Positions 10,051-19,123 of a DNA stretch of 64,000 bases are shown piece by piece (the stretch's first letter is position 1; every line of letters starts with the position of its first letter). Source of the stretch: Cyclobacterium sp. SYSU L10401 (GTDB lineage Bacteria; Bacteroidota; Bacteroidia; Cytophagales; Cyclobacteriaceae); NCBI RefSeq assembly GCF_010993705.1, contig NZ_WOFO01000005.1:248001-312000 (forward strand), given 5' to 3'. The notes beneath the pieces are model-generated. The model did not search any database and was not told the DNA's origin. It saw nothing but the letters and a program-made list of their open reading frames with translations. Made by a program: the position numbers and the translations under genes.

Positions 10051-13000
10051 TTAGTCAAGCGTAATTTCCAAGGCAAGTCCCCTGAGCTCATGTACCAAAA
10101 CGTTAAACGATTCGGGGATGTTTGCTTTTGGAAGGTTCTCACCTTTGACAATGGATTCATAGGCCTTGGCCCTGCCGATAACATCATCAGATTTTACGGT
10201 CAGAATTTCCCGCAATACATGAGATGCGCCGAAGGCCTCCAACGCCCACACTTCCATCTCTCCAAATCGCTGACCACCAAACTGAGCTTTACCACCCAAA
10301 GGCTGTTGGGTAATCAATGAGTATGGTCCAATGGATCTGGCATGCATTTTATCATCTACCAGGTGCCCCAGTTTCAACATGTAGGAAATACCTACCGTTA
10401 CGGGTTGATCAAACTTCTTCCCTGTTAATCCATCGAACAAATACGTCCTGCCAAATGAAGGCAGTCCCGCCTTGGTCAACTCTGCCGCTACCTCTTCCGT
10501 GGTTGCACCGTCAAAAATTGGTGTGGCGTATGTTTTTCCAAGCTCCCTGCCAGCCCAGGCAAGTACTGTTTCGAAAATCTGTCCGATATTCATCCTCGAA
10601 GGCACACCCAATGGGTTAAGTACTATATCCATAGGAGAACCGTCTTCCAGGAAGGGCATGTCCTCGTCTCTTACGATCCGGGCCACAATACCTTTGTTTC
10701 CGTGTCTACCAGCCATTTTATCTCCCACTTTTAGCTTACGCTTCTTGGCGACATATACTTTGGCCAATTGAACGATACCAGCTGGCAACTCATCTCCTAC
10801 TTCCAGCGTAAATTTATCCCGCTTAAAGATACCGGAAATTTCATTTCGGGTATTGGTATAATTTTTAACCAGTTTCTGAACCAAAGAATTGACATGTTCA
10901 TCATCTGTCCAGTCATCCAATATGATATCAGAAATCAGGTTTACTTCTTCCGCTACATTATAATTGCTTTCATCTCTGTAAGGGTTCTTCTCGGGGAATA
11001 GGTTGTTTTCAATGTTCTGCGCATTGAACTTCATTCCTTTACTGATGATTTCATCACCGAATTTATGCCTTACACCATTGGAAACTTTTCCTTCCAGGAT
11101 CTGAACCAGCTTCTGGATCATTTTAGCCCTTACGACAAGCAGGTCCTTGCTGTATTTTTGCTTCAGTTGTTCTACTTCTGCTTTTGCCTTTACCCGAAGA
11201 TCCTTGTCTTTCTTGGGTCTGGAAAAGAGTTTGGTTTCTATCACCACACCATTCAATGAAGGGGAGGCTTTCAGAGAGGCGTCCTTTACATCTCCTGCCT
11301 TGTCTCCAAATATGGCACGAAGCAGTTTCTCTTCCGGGGTAGGATCGGTCTCACCTTTTGGGGTAATCTTACCAATGATGATGTCCCCCTCTTTAATTTC
11401 AGAACCTACCCTGATAATTCCATTTTCATCCAGATTCTTAACAGCATCTTCTGATACGTTCGGAATTTCTGAAGTCAATTCTTCCTCTCCACGCTTGGTA
11501 TCCCTGACTTCCAATTGGAATTCTTCGATATGGATAGAAGTAAAAACATCTTCCCGAACTACCCTTTCAGATATGACAATGGCATCCTCAAAGTTATACC
11601 CCTGCCAGGGCATGTAAGCTACCAGCAGGTTTTTACCCAGAGCCAACTCACCTTTATTGGTGGAATAACCTTCCACCAGCACCTGACCTTTGTGCACCTT
11701 TTGTCCTTTCAAGACTATAGGTGTCAGGTTAATGGTAGTGTCCTGATTGGTTCTTCTGAATTTGATCAGATCGTATGTTTTGTATTCGTCACTGAAGTTT
11801 ACAAGCAACTCATCACTGGAAAGCTCATATTTGATGACGATTTTTTCAGCATCTACATAATCAATGACCCCGTCCGCTTCAGCCAAAATCAAAGATCTTG
11901 AGTCGATGGCCGCCTTGCCTTCCAGACCTGTACCCACAATCGGGGCTTCGGCCTTGAGCAGAGGAACTGCCTGGCGCTGCATGTTGGATCCCATCAGTGC
12001 CCTGTTCGCATCATCATGTTCCAAAAAGGGAATCAATGAAGCCGCTACAGAAACAATTTGATTGGGAGCAACGTCCATGTAGGATATTTCCTTAGGCTCC
12101 AATACCGGGAAATCACCTTCAAACCTGGCTTTAACTTTATCATTGACAAAATTACCCTTGTCATCCAGGGGAGCATTTGCCTGGGCAATGTTGTTATCGT
12201 CTTCTTCTTCGGCAGTTAGGAAAACAATGTCCTCCACATTCATGCTTACCTTACCCGCATTGACCTTTCTGTAAGGTGTCTCCAGGAAGCCCATGCTATT
12301 AACTTTGGCATGCACGCACAAAGAAGAAATCAACCCAATATTCGGGCCTTCCGGGGTTTCGATGGTACATAGCCTGCCATAATGCGTATAGTGTACATCC
12401 CGAACCTCGAATCCTGCTCTTTCTCTGGAAAGACCTCCGGGACCCAGTGCAGAAAGTCTCCTTTTATGTGTCAACTCTGCCAATGGATTGGTTTGATCCA
12501 TAAACTGGCTCAATTGGTTGGTGCCAAAGAAAGAATTGATTACAGAAGACAATGTCCGTGCATTGATCAGGTCTACTGGTTTGAAATCTTCATTGTCCCT
12601 CACATTCATCCTTTCACGGATCGTTCGGGCCATCCGGGCCAGACCTACGCCAAACTGACTGTAAAGTTGCTCGCCTACCGTTCTAACTCTCCGATTACTC
12701 AGGTGGTCAATATCATCTACCACCGCCTTGGAATTGATCAGACCGATCAGGTATTTCACGATAGAAATGATATCCTCCGTGGTCAGGACAATTTTGTCCG
12801 CATCGATATTCAGTCCCAGCTTTTTATTGATCCGGTACCGACCTACTTCTCCCAGGTCATAACGCTTGTCAGAAAAGAACAAGCCATGGATGACCTCTCT
12901 TGCAGTGGCTTCATCCGGAGCTTCTGTATTTCTTAATTGCCGATAGATAACTTCAACAGCTTCTTTTTCAGAGTTGGAGTTATCCTTTTGAAGGGTATTG

Positions 13001-13926
13001 TAAATAATGGAATAGTCAGCAATATTTACATCTTCCCTATGCAGAATGACGCTTTTGGTTCCTGATTCAAGGATAAGATCAATGTCTTCATCCGTCAGAA
13101 TACTGTCCCTTTCCAATAAAACTTCGTTTCGGTCTATGGATACCACTTCTCCAGTATCTTCATCCACAAAATCCTCCACCCAGGTTCTCAGCACCCTTGC
13201 TGCCAGCTTCCGGCCAATGATTTTCTTTAATGTTGATTTATTGGACTCCACTTCTTCGGACAGGCCAAAAAGGTCTAGAATCTGCTTATCTGAGCCATAT
13301 CCTATCGCCCTTAATAAGGTGGTTACAGGAAACTTCTTTTTTCTGTCGATATAGGCATACATGACATTGTTAATGTCTGTAGCAAATTCTATCCAGGAAC
13401 CTTTAAAAGGGATGATCCTTGCAGAATAAAGCTTCGTACCGTTGGTATGCTTACTTTGGGCAAAGAAAACACCGGGAGACCGATGCAGCTGGGAGACGAT
13501 AACCCTTTCTGCGCCATTGATCACAAAGGATCCCTTTTCGGTCATGTAGGGAAGGTTTCCCAGAAAAACTTCCTGTTCGATGGTTTCAAAGTCTTCATTG
13601 TCCTCATCGGAACAAAGCAACCTTAATTTGGCTTTTAGGGGAACAGAATAAGTCAGACCTCGGTCTATACTTTCTGACACATTGTATTTGGGGGGATCTA
13701 CGGTATAGTCGATAAATTCAAGGGTGAAATTTTCCCTGGAGTCACTGATAGGGAAATTTTCAGAGAAAACCTTGAAAAGACCATCCTGCCTTCTTTTTTC
13801 TGCAGGAGTATCCAACTGGAAGAAATCTTTAAAAGATTGCAGTTGAATATCTAAGAAATCCGGATAGTCTTTGACTACCTTAATGGATGAGAAACTTTTC
13901 CTTTCGGTTTGATTCTGGATAGCCAA
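10051..13926 (-). CDS. rpoB: RNA polymerase subunit beta
   Basis: The beta subunit of RNA polymerase, 1,291 aa. The rifampicin pocket is intact and wild-type in appearance ([20 protein letters not shown], then [18 protein letters not shown]), with the Asp, His, Arg and Ser positions that mutate to resistance all present. The frame opens with TTG at 13926-13924 (product beginning [16 protein letters not shown]). There is no in-frame ATG near by, and the conserved [20 protein letters not shown] begins 10 residues later, so TTG is almost certainly the real start. It lies 157 bp after rplL, with a hairpin attenuator in the gap. Confidence 0.98.
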   Translation of the reverse strand: MAIQNQTERKSFSSIKVVKDYPDFLDIQLQSFKDFFQLDTPAEKRRQDGLFKVFSENFPISDSRENFTLEFIDYTVDPPKYNVSESIDRGLTYSVPLKAKLRLLCSDEDNEDFETIEQEVFLGNLPYMTEKGSFVINGAERVIVSQLHRSPGVFFAQSKHTNGTKLYSARIIPFKGSWIEFATDINNVMYAYIDRKKKFPVTTLLRAIGYGSDKQILDLFGLSEEVESNKSTLKKIIGRKLAARVLRTWVEDFVDEDTGEVVSIDRNEVLLERDSILTDEDIDLILESGTKSVILHREDVNIADYSIIYNTLQKDNSNSEKEAVEVIYRQLRNTEAPDEATAREVIHGLFFSDKRYDLGEVGRYRINKKLGLNIDADKIVLTTEDIISIVKYLIGLINSKAVVDDIDHLSNRRVRTVGEQLYSQFGVGLARMARTIRERMNVRDNEDFKPVDLINARTLSSVINSFFGTNQLSQFMDQTNPLAELTHKRRLSALGPGGLSRERAGFEVRDVHYTHYGRLCTIETPEGPNIGLISSLCVHAKVNSMGFLETPYRKVNAGKVSMNVEDIVFLTAEEEDDNNIAQANAPLDDKGNFVNDKVKARFEGDFPVLEPKEISYMDVAPNQIVSVAASLIPFLEHDDANRALMGSNMQRQAVPLLKAEAPIVGTGLEGKAAIDSRSLILAEADGVIDYVDAEKIVIKYELSSDELLVNFSDEYKTYDLIKFRRTNQDTTINLTPIVLKGQKVHKGQVLVEGYSTNKGELALGKNLLVAYMPWQGYNFEDAIVISERVVREDVFTSIHIEEFQLEVRDTKRGEEELTSEIPNVSEDAVKNLDENGIIRVGSEIKEGDIIIGKITPKGETDPTPEEKLLRAIFGDKAGDVKDASLKASPSLNGVVIETKLFSRPKKDKDLRVKAKAEVEQLKQKYSKDLLVVRAKMIQKLVQILEGKVSNGVRHKFGDEIISKGMKFNAQNIENNLFPEKNPYRDESNYNVAEEVNLISDIILDDWTDDEHVNSLVQKLVKNYTNTRNEISGIFKRDKFTLEVGDELPAGIVQLAKVYVAKKRKLKVGDKMAGRHGNKGIVARIVRDEDMPFLEDGSPMDIVLNPLGVPSRMNIGQIFETVLAWAGRELGKTYATPIFDGATTEEVAAELTKAGLPSFGRTYLFDGLTGKKFDQPVTVGISYMLKLGHLVDDKMHARSIGPYSLITQQPLGGKAQFGGQRFGEMEVWALEAFGASHVLREILTVKSDDVIGRAKAYESIVKGENLPKANIPESFNVLVHELRGLALEITLD

Positions 13927-14013
13927 GGCAGTATATAGTTTTAGTGAAAGTTATTATTATTAAAGGACTATTTACACTTAAAAAAGTGCAATTATTTTCA
14001 TGTCCATAAACAG

Positions 14014-14041
14014 GAAAAGACCTGACTGATAAGTCAGGTCT
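14014..14041 (-). terminator. Attenuator hairpin between rplL and rpoB
   Basis: Minus-strand AGACCTGACT, loop TATC, AGTCAGGTCT, a perfect 10-bp stem followed by TTTTCC. It lies 42 bp after the rplL stop. The short T-tract suggests partial termination. In enterobacteria a similar attenuator lowers rpoBC expression relative to the ribosomal genes; the same role here is inference. Confidence 0.65.
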
Positions 14042-14083
14042 GATGCTGGTAAACCAAATCCAATTGGAGTTGGTTATTCAATT

Positions 14084-14464
14084 TTATTTAAGCTCAACTT
14101 CAGCTCCAGCTTCTTCAAGTTGCTTTTTAAGTGCTTCAGCTTCTTCTTTGCTTACTCCTTCCTTAACGGCTTTAGGAGCGCTGTCCACCACTTCTTTGGC
14201 TTCTTTTAGTCCCAAACCTGTCAATTCTTTAACAAGTTTAACGACTGCCAATTTTTGTCCACCTGCAGCTTTTAAGACAACATCAAAAGAAGATTTCTCT
14301 TCTTCAGCAGCACCTTCGCCAGCGGCTCCACCTCCAGCTACTACAGTAGCGGCAGCAGCGGCAGGTTCGATACCATATTCATCTTTTAAAATTGCGGCTA
14401 ACTCATTTACCTCTTTTACAGTCAAGTTAACTAACTGCTCAGCGAATGCTTTAAGATCTGCCAT
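14084..14464 (-). CDS. rplL: 50S ribosomal protein L7/L12
   Basis: L7/L12 forms the flexible stalk that recruits translational GTPases. The 126-aa acidic protein has the N-terminal dimer domain, an Ala/Gly-rich hinge around residues 33-55 ([16 protein letters not shown]), and the C-terminal factor-binding domain ([20 protein letters not shown], then [20 protein letters not shown]). Start is ATG at 14462-14464, 49 bp after rplJ. The order rplJ-rplL-(attenuator)-rpoB is the standard one. Confidence 0.97.
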   Translation of the reverse strand: MADLKAFAEQLVNLTVKEVNELAAILKDEYGIEPAAAAATVVAGGGAAGEGAAEEEKSSFDVVLKAAGGQKLAVVKLVKELTGLGLKEAKEVVDSAPKAVKEGVSKEEAEALKKQLEEAGAEVELK

Positions 14465-14513
14465 TGTATTAAATATTTAAATTGATTGTTATTTACTAAT
14501 TTGAATGATTTTA

Positions 14514-15056
14514 TTAAGCTTCTTCCTTCTCGGACAATGTTTTTACCAAGCCGGCAAGAATAGATTTTCCACTCTGAAGTGCCGACACCACATTTTTGGA
14601 TGGAGATTGTAGCAAAGAAATTACTTCACCTATCAATTCTTCTTTGGATTTCAGTTCGGAAAGGACTTTTAAATTGTCTTCTCCTATGAATTGGTCACCA
14701 TCGACAGAGGCACCCTTAAAAAGCGGCCGCTTTTCTTTGCTTCCCAATTTTTTCCTGTAATCCAAAATCACTTTAGCCGGCAGGTTCCCCACTTCTGGTG
14801 AGAACAGGATACCTGAAAAACCTTTTAAAGTACTATCTGCAAAGTCAGCATAATCGGCTTCAAGGTTTTCAAGGGCCTTTTTGATCAAGGTATTTTTGTA
14901 TACCCTATATTCCAGCCCTTTATCGAAACACAATTTTCTGAAACCATTTATCTGCGCCACGCTAAACCCGGAGGCATCAGCGATGTAGAAATGCGGAGTA
15001 GTCTTCAGTTTATCGGTAAGTTCTTCAATTATGGTTTTTTTATCTTCTCTCGTCAT
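14514..15056 (-). CDS. rplJ: 50S ribosomal protein L10
   Basis: L10 anchors L7/L12 dimers to the ribosome through its C-terminal helix. It is 180 aa, starts MTREDKKTIIEELTDKLKTT, and shows the L10 core FYIADASGFSVAQINGFRKL (residues 23-42) followed by YRVYKNTLIKKALE. The start ATG (15054-15056) is 2 bp after the rplA stop, implying coupled translation. L10 represses its own mRNA in other bacteria, but I did not identify a leader structure here. Confidence 0.96.
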   Translation of the reverse strand: MTREDKKTIIEELTDKLKTTPHFYIADASGFSVAQINGFRKLCFDKGLEYRVYKNTLIKKALENLEADYADFADSTLKGFSGILFSPEVGNLPAKVILDYRKKLGSKEKRPLFKGASVDGDQFIGEDNLKVLSELKSKEELIGEVISLLQSPSKNVVSALQSGKSILAGLVKTLSEKEEA

Positions 15057-15058
15057 AA

Positions 15059-15757
15059 TTATATACCTTGAATACTACTTTTATCAATCACAATGCCCGG
15101 AGACATGGTACTGGATAAATGTATACTTTGGAAATAAGTACCCTTCGCGGCAGATGGTTTCAGCTTAGATATGGTCAGGATCAATTCCCTTGCATTTTCC
15201 TGAATTTTTTCAGCAGTGAAGGAAGCTTTTCCAACGCTTGCATGAATAATACCGAACTTATCTACTTTGAAATCAATTTTACCAGCTTTAACTTCTTTAA
15301 CTGCTTTCCCAACATCGAGGGTAACAGTACCGGACTTGGGATTAGGCATCAAGCCTCTGGGTCCAAGGACCCTACCCAGTCTACCTACTTTAGCCATTAC
15401 ATTTGGTGTGGTAATGATGACATCTATGTCTGTCCAACCACCTTCAATCTTTGCAATGTACTCATCCAGTCCAACATAATCAGCTCCTGCTTCTTTGGCT
15501 TCCTCTTCTTTGTCAGGGCTGCAAAGCACCAAAACCTTCAATTCTTTCCCTGTACCGTGCGGTAAGGCCACTACTCCCCTGACCATTTGGTCAGCTTTTC
15601 GCGGATCAACACCCAAACGGATGTCCAGATCAATAGAAGAATCAAATTTGGTGTTTGAAATTTCCTTAACAATAGAAGAAGCCTCAGCCAAGGAATAGTG
15701 TTGGCTAGGGTCGTATTTAGAAAGAGCTTCTTTTTTCTTTTTTGTTAACTTAGCCAT
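15059..15757 (-). CDS. rplA: 50S ribosomal protein L1
   Basis: L1 forms the mobile E-site stalk. I use the ATG at 15755-15757 (232 aa, starting [19 protein letters not shown]) rather than a longer frame that would overlap rplK; this gives the normal L1 length. Motifs include [15 protein letters not shown] (about residues 46-60) and the signature [20 protein letters not shown] (about 124-143), which contacts 23S rRNA. It follows rplK by 10 bp and precedes rplJ by 2 bp. L1 autoregulates rplKA in other bacteria. Confidence 0.96.
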   Translation of the reverse strand: MAKLTKKKKEALSKYDPSQHYSLAEASSIVKEISNTKFDSSIDLDIRLGVDPRKADQMVRGVVALPHGTGKELKVLVLCSPDKEEEAKEAGADYVGLDEYIAKIEGGWTDIDVIITTPNVMAKVGRLGRVLGPRGLMPNPKSGTVTLDVGKAVKEVKAGKIDFKVDKFGIIHASVGKASFTAEKIQENARELILTISKLKPSAAKGTYFQSIHLSSTMSPGIVIDKSSIQGI

Positions 15758-15767
15758 TTTTTGCTTG

Positions 15768-16211
15768 TTATTCCTCCCAAGGAGCTTTCCCTGAAACTGT
15801 GATACCCATACTTCTGGCCGTACCGGCAACCATTCTCATGGCTGAGGCAATTTCAAAAGCATTTAAATCAGGCATTTTTACCTCTGCAATTTCTTTAACC
15901 TGATCCCAGGATACTGCACCAACTTTTTTCCTGTTTGGTTCGGAAGAACCACTCTTTAATTTCGCAGCTTCCAGCAACATAACCGCTGCAGGAGGCGTTT
16001 TTACGACAAAATCAAAGGACTTGTCCGAATAAATCGTGACAAGCACAGGAAGAACCTGGCCCATTTTATCCTGAGTCCTGGCATTAAACTGCTTACAGAA
16101 CTCCATGATGTTCAACCCTTTTGAACCAAGGGCCGGACCAACTGGAGGAGATGGGTTAGCCTGGCCACCCTTCACCTGTAGTTTCAGATAACCAGAGATT
16201 TCTTTAGCCAT
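15768..16211 (-). CDS. rplK: 50S ribosomal protein L11
   Basis: L11 binds the GTPase-associated region of 23S rRNA and is needed for RelA-type stringent signalling. The 147-aa protein starts [20 protein letters not shown] and has the proline-rich [20 protein letters not shown] (residues 21-40), which binds thiostrepton-type drugs. The C-terminal RNA-binding domain ends near [20 protein letters not shown]. It starts 3 bp after nusG. Nothing unusual. Confidence 0.97.
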   Translation of the reverse strand: MAKEISGYLKLQVKGGQANPSPPVGPALGSKGLNIMEFCKQFNARTQDKMGQVLPVLVTIYSDKSFDFVVKTPPAAVMLLEAAKLKSGSSEPNRKKVGAVSWDQVKEIAEVKMPDLNAFEIASAMRMVAGTARSMGITVSGKAPWEE

Positions 16212-16214
16212 TTC

Positions 16215-16772
16215 CTAATCTAGTTTTTCTACTTGTATAAAGTTTAACTCTACGGGAGTATTCCGACCGAAAATCTTAACCATAACATTAAGTTTTTTCT
16301 TGTCTTCAAACACTTCCTCAATCACACCCGAGAACCCACTGAAGGGACCGTCCATTACTTTAACGCTCTCTCCAACTATAAATGGGGTATCCAGTTTTTC
16401 TGCAAACTCATCAATCTCTTCTACACGACCTAAGATCCTGTTGATTTCTGATTGACGTAATGGCTCAGGGGTTTTGGAAGCCCCCCCTTGGTTTGACCCT
16501 AAAAAACCGATAACTCCCGGTATGCTTGTAATCACGTGATTGGCTTCTCCATGACTGAGATCCGCATTGACTAAAACGTATCCTGGGAAAAAATTCCTTT
16601 CCCTAACCCGCTTTTTACCATTACGCATCTCATATACTTTCTCAGAAGGTATCAAAACTTCCGGGATATACTCCAGAAGCTTTTGACGGGCAATTTCATT
16701 GTCTAAATAAGTCTTTGCTTTTTTTTCCTGACCTGCCACTACTCTGAGCACGTACCATTTGTGATCTGCCAT
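16215..16772 (-). CDS. nusG: Transcription termination/antitermination factor NusG
   Basis: NusG binds the RNA polymerase clamp and links it to Rho or to ribosomal protein S10. At 185 aa the sequence shows the NGN domain (KWYVLRVVAGQEKKAKTYLD at residues 5-24, and the NFFPGYVLVNADLS segment near 60-73) and a C-terminal KOW domain (GESVKVMDGPFSGFSGVIEE, about 134-153). Start is ATG at 16770-16772, 18 bp after secE. The secE-nusG-rplK order is the conserved one. Confidence 0.97.
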   Translation of the reverse strand: MADHKWYVLRVVAGQEKKAKTYLDNEIARQKLLEYIPEVLIPSEKVYEMRNGKKRVRERNFFPGYVLVNADLSHGEANHVITSIPGVIGFLGSNQGGASKTPEPLRQSEINRILGRVEEIDEFAEKLDTPFIVGESVKVMDGPFSGFSGVIEEVFEDKKKLNVMVKIFGRNTPVELNFIQVEKLD

Positions 16773-16790
16773 CCCGTTATTTAATATTCT

Positions 16791-16979
16791 TTAGAATAAA
16801 TCATAAAACCATGTCATGATATTTTCGAAGGTCAAATCGATCAGTCCGATCACCAAAGCGAAAATCAATGAAGCCACCAATACCAGTACGGCACTGTTTT
16901 GAAGAGACGCATACTTCGGCCAGGTGACCTTGTTCTTCATCTCATCAATGGACTCAATTACAAAATTTTTAACATTCAT
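16791..16979 (-). CDS. secE: Preprotein translocase subunit SecE
   Basis: SecE clamps SecY in the inner-membrane Sec translocon. I choose the ATG at 16977-16979, giving 62 aa, the usual short single-helix form; upstream in-frame sequence is unlike SecE. An N-terminal amphipathic segment ends in the conserved VTWPKYASLQNSAV (about residues 18-31), followed by one membrane helix (VLVLVASLIFALVIGLIDL, about 31-49). It sits between tRNA-Trp and nusG and is presumably read from the promoter at 17210-17241. Confidence 0.93.
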   Translation of the reverse strand: MNVKNFVIESIDEMKNKVTWPKYASLQNSAVLVLVASLIFALVIGLIDLTFENIMTWFYDLF

Positions 16980-17111
16980 CCTTGTAAAATTGGTTACCAA
17001 AGAACCTCTGTTATCACCGCCACAATAGCGGTGAGGGGTCCTCATTCAAAACATGACCGGCAAAAGCTACATTGCATATCTTTTACCCATGATTTTATCT
17101 TCCTTAGATTG

Positions 17112-17182
17112 CACGGGCGGAGAGATTCGAACTCCCATCAACGGTTTTGGAGACCGCTATTCTGCCATTGAACTACGCCCGT
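17112..17182 (-). tRNA. tRNA-Trp (CCA anticodon)
   Basis: The minus strand folds as a cloverleaf: acceptor ACGGGCG/CGCCCGT, T-arm with GTTCGAATC, and an anticodon loop CTCCAAA giving CCA (Trp). CCA is not encoded completely at the 3' end. It precedes secE-nusG-rplK, the usual Bacteroidota arrangement, and has a promoter 28 bp upstream. Confidence 0.95.
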
Positions 17183-17209
17183 ATTTTTCCGATCCCCGAA
17201 TAAGGAACG

Positions 17210-17241
17210 CAAAATTAGTGAATTGAGGCCAAAGAAACAAA
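17210..17241 (-). promoter_or_regulatory. Promoter of tRNA-Trp-secE-nusG-rpl/rpo unit
   Basis: Minus-strand TTTG at 17241-17238, 20 nt, then TAATTTTG at 17217-17210, followed by CGTTCC (the TTTGCnnTCC pattern). Predicted start near 17205, about 23 nt before the tRNA. The -33 box lies inside the terminator hairpin of tuf, so terminator and promoter are fused back to back. Confidence 0.7.
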
Positions 17242-17276
17242 TGCGATCCCGAATAATTTCAGGATCGCATTTTTTA
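17239..17276 (-). terminator. Terminator after tuf
   Basis: ATGCGATCC / GGATCGCAT stem (9 bp) with a 12-nt loop, starting 22 bp after the tuf stop. The A-tract before and TTTGTTTC after on the minus strand fit termination of tuf; the plus-strand T-tract is even better, so it may be bidirectional. Confidence 0.7.
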
Positions 17277-17297
17277 ATATGATTTCTTAAATCAAAA

Positions 17298-18485
17298 TCA
17301 GTCAAGAATTTCGGTTACCTGTCCGGCACCTACTGTTCTACCACCTTCTCTGATCGCAAATCGAAGTCCTTTTTCAAGGGCTACCGGGTTGATCAGGGTA
17401 ACTTCAATGGTGATGTTATCTCCTGGCATTACCATTTCTACATTCTCAGGAAGCTTGATCTCTCCCGTTACATCTGTAGTCCTTAAGTAGAACTGAGGAC
17501 GGTACTTATTAAAGAATGGGGTATGTCTACCTCCTTCTTCTTTTGAAAGTACGTAAACCTCGGCTTTGAAATGGGCGTGAGGTGTAACAGAACCAGGCTT
17601 ACAGATAATCATACCTCTTTTGATCTGGCTCTTTTCAATACCTCTCAGCAACAAACCAACGTTGTCACCTGCTTCACCTCTGTCTAGTATCTTACGGAAC
17701 ATTTCCACTCCGGTAACAGTAGACTTCAGTCCTTCTGCTCCCATACCGATGATGTCTACAGCTTCACCTGAATTGACAACACCTCTTTCAATCCTTCCGG
17801 TAGCCACAGTTCCCCTACCAGTAATAGAGAATACATCCTCTACAGGCATTAGGAAATCTTTGTCTATCGCTCTTTCAGGAAGCGGAATGTGATCATCTAC
17901 GGCTTGCATCAATTCCATTACCGTATCTTCCCACTTGGCTTCACCGTTAAGTGCACCAAGGGCAGAACCTGCGATAACAGGAATGTTGTCTCCGTCAAAT
18001 TCATAGAAAGAAAGTAACTCTCTTACCTCCATTTCTACCAACTCAAGTAATTCGGGGTCGTCCACCAAATCTACTTTGTTCATGAATACCACCAAAGCCG
18101 GTACACCTACCTGACGTGCAAGAAGGATGTGCTCTCTGGTTTGTGGCATTGGACCATCAGTGGCTGCAACTACAAGAATTGCACCGTCCATCTGAGCAGC
18201 ACCAGTAACCATGTTTTTTACGTAGTCAGCGTGACCTGGACAGTCAACGTGCGCATAATGCCTGGACTCCGTTTGATACTCTACGTGTGAGGTATTGATC
18301 GTAATACCTCTCTCCTTTTCTTCCGGCGCGTTGTCGATGGAAGCAAAGTCTCTTAATTCAGAAAGACCCTTTCTGGCCAATACAGTGGTAATGGCAGCAG
18401 TCAAAGTAGTCTTACCATGATCGACGTGACCAATCGTACCTATGTTTACGTGTGGTTTGGAACGGTCAAAGGTTGCTTTTGCCAT
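17298..18485 (-). CDS. tuf: Translation elongation factor Tu
   Basis: EF-Tu delivers aminoacyl-tRNA to the ribosome. The 395-aa protein has G1 [10 protein letters not shown] (residues 19-28), [20 protein letters not shown] (about 81-100), NKVD near 136, and complete domains 2 and 3, including the tRNA-contact segment [16 protein letters not shown] near residues 316-331. Start is ATG at 18483-18485. The gene closes a tRNA-Tyr, tRNA-Gly, tRNA-Thr, tuf unit, the same content and order as the classic tyrU-glyT-thrT-tufB unit of E. coli. No second tuf copy is present in this window. Confidence 0.98.
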   Translation of the reverse strand: MAKATFDRSKPHVNIGTIGHVDHGKTTLTAAITTVLARKGLSELRDFASIDNAPEEKERGITINTSHVEYQTESRHYAHVDCPGHADYVKNMVTGAAQMDGAILVVAATDGPMPQTREHILLARQVGVPALVVFMNKVDLVDDPELLELVEMEVRELLSFYEFDGDNIPVIAGSALGALNGEAKWEDTVMELMQAVDDHIPLPERAIDKDFLMPVEDVFSITGRGTVATGRIERGVVNSGEAVDIIGMGAEGLKSTVTGVEMFRKILDRGEAGDNVGLLLRGIEKSQIKRGMIICKPGSVTPHAHFKAEVYVLSKEEGGRHTPFFNKYRPQFYLRTTDVTGEIKLPENVEMVMPGDNITIEVTLINPVALEKGLRFAIREGGRTVGAGQVTEILD

Positions 18486-18544
18486 GCGTGAAAATCCTCT
18501 GTTTAGTTAAAGATTAAATTTCAGTAAATGTTTGAAATGTTCAG

Positions 18545-18616
18545 AGCCAACGACGGGATTTGAACCCGTGACCTCTTCCTTACCAAGGAAGCACTCTACC
18601 CCTGAGCTACGTCGGC
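18545..18616 (-). tRNA. tRNA-Thr (GGT anticodon)
   Basis: Minus-strand cloverleaf with acceptor GCCGACG/CGTTGGC (one G-U pair), anticodon stem CTTCC/GGAAG with loop TTGGTAA giving GGT (Thr, reading ACC/ACU), and a normal T-loop GTTCAAATC. It lies 59 bp upstream of tuf. No CCA end is encoded. Confidence 0.96.
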
Positions 18617-18653
18617 TTTTTACATTCAGTTTTATGCCCTATGAAAAGCATAG

Positions 18654-18726
18654 AGCGGGAGACGAGGCTCGAACCCGCGACCTGCAGCTTGGAAGGCTGC
18701 CGCTCTACCAACTGAGCTACTCCCGC
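18654..18726 (-). tRNA. tRNA-Gly (TCC anticodon)
   Basis: Minus-strand cloverleaf, acceptor GCGGGAG/CTCCCGC, anticodon stem GCAGC/GCTGC, loop CTTCCAA giving TCC (Gly, reading GGA/GGG), T-loop GTTCGAGCC. It is the middle tRNA of the Tyr-Gly-Thr-tuf unit. CCA is not encoded. Confidence 0.96.
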
Positions 18727-18883
18727 TTATTATTTTAACAATGAAAACTGGTCAAAACCAGCGTTCAAATTCATTATTTATTTCAAGAATCCAAAAATAG
18801 CCGGATATTATAAGAAAACAATATAAATGGTACCGGAATATTCAGATTATTGTTCAGAGAGTGAAATCTTCCCTGATATTCAG

Positions 18884-18966
18884 TGGGGGAAACAGGATTC
18901 GAACCTGTGAAGACATAAGTCAACGGATTTACAGTCCGTCCCAGTTGGCCGCTTTGGTATTCCCCC
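18884..18966 (-). tRNA. tRNA-Tyr (GTA anticodon)
   Basis: Class II tRNA with a long variable arm. Acceptor GGGGGAA at the 5' end, anticodon stem ACGGA/TCCGT with loop CTGTAAA giving GTA (Tyr), variable arm, T-loop GTTCGAATC. It is the first gene of the tRNA-tuf unit, about 58 nt downstream of the predicted start of transcription. Confidence 0.95.
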
Positions 18967-19028
18967 ATATGACTTCAAATCACCAAGACAATGCAATGTC
19001 TTAACTTCTTTGTTGTCATAACGGATGG

Positions 19029-19059
19029 CAAAATTATACCCTTTTACCAAACATTCAAA
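19029..19059 (-). promoter_or_regulatory. Promoter of the tRNA-Tyr/Gly/Thr-tuf unit
   Basis: Minus-strand TTTG at 19059-19056, 19 nt, TAATTTTG at 19036-19029, followed by CCATCC. It matches the phylum consensus exactly and shares the TTTGCnnTCC extension with the rpsL, rplC and tRNA-Trp promoters. Confidence 0.75.
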
Positions 19060-19123
19060 ATATTATAAAAAAAATTCTCCTGTTTTTTCACAAATCCAAA
19101 TTATACCATTCATGGTCAGTATT

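Noticed and set aside
14043-14480. 145-aa Ser/Ala-rich plus-strand ORF opposite rplL
   Set aside because: Produced by the Ala/Lys-rich codons of L7/L12 read backward.
18532-18738. Plus-strand ORF across tRNA-Thr and tRNA-Gly, and a minus-strand ORF (18783-18968) across tRNA-Tyr
   Set aside because: Translations of tRNA sequence (TTGFEPVTSS, DEARTRDLQLGRL); recurrent false proteins.
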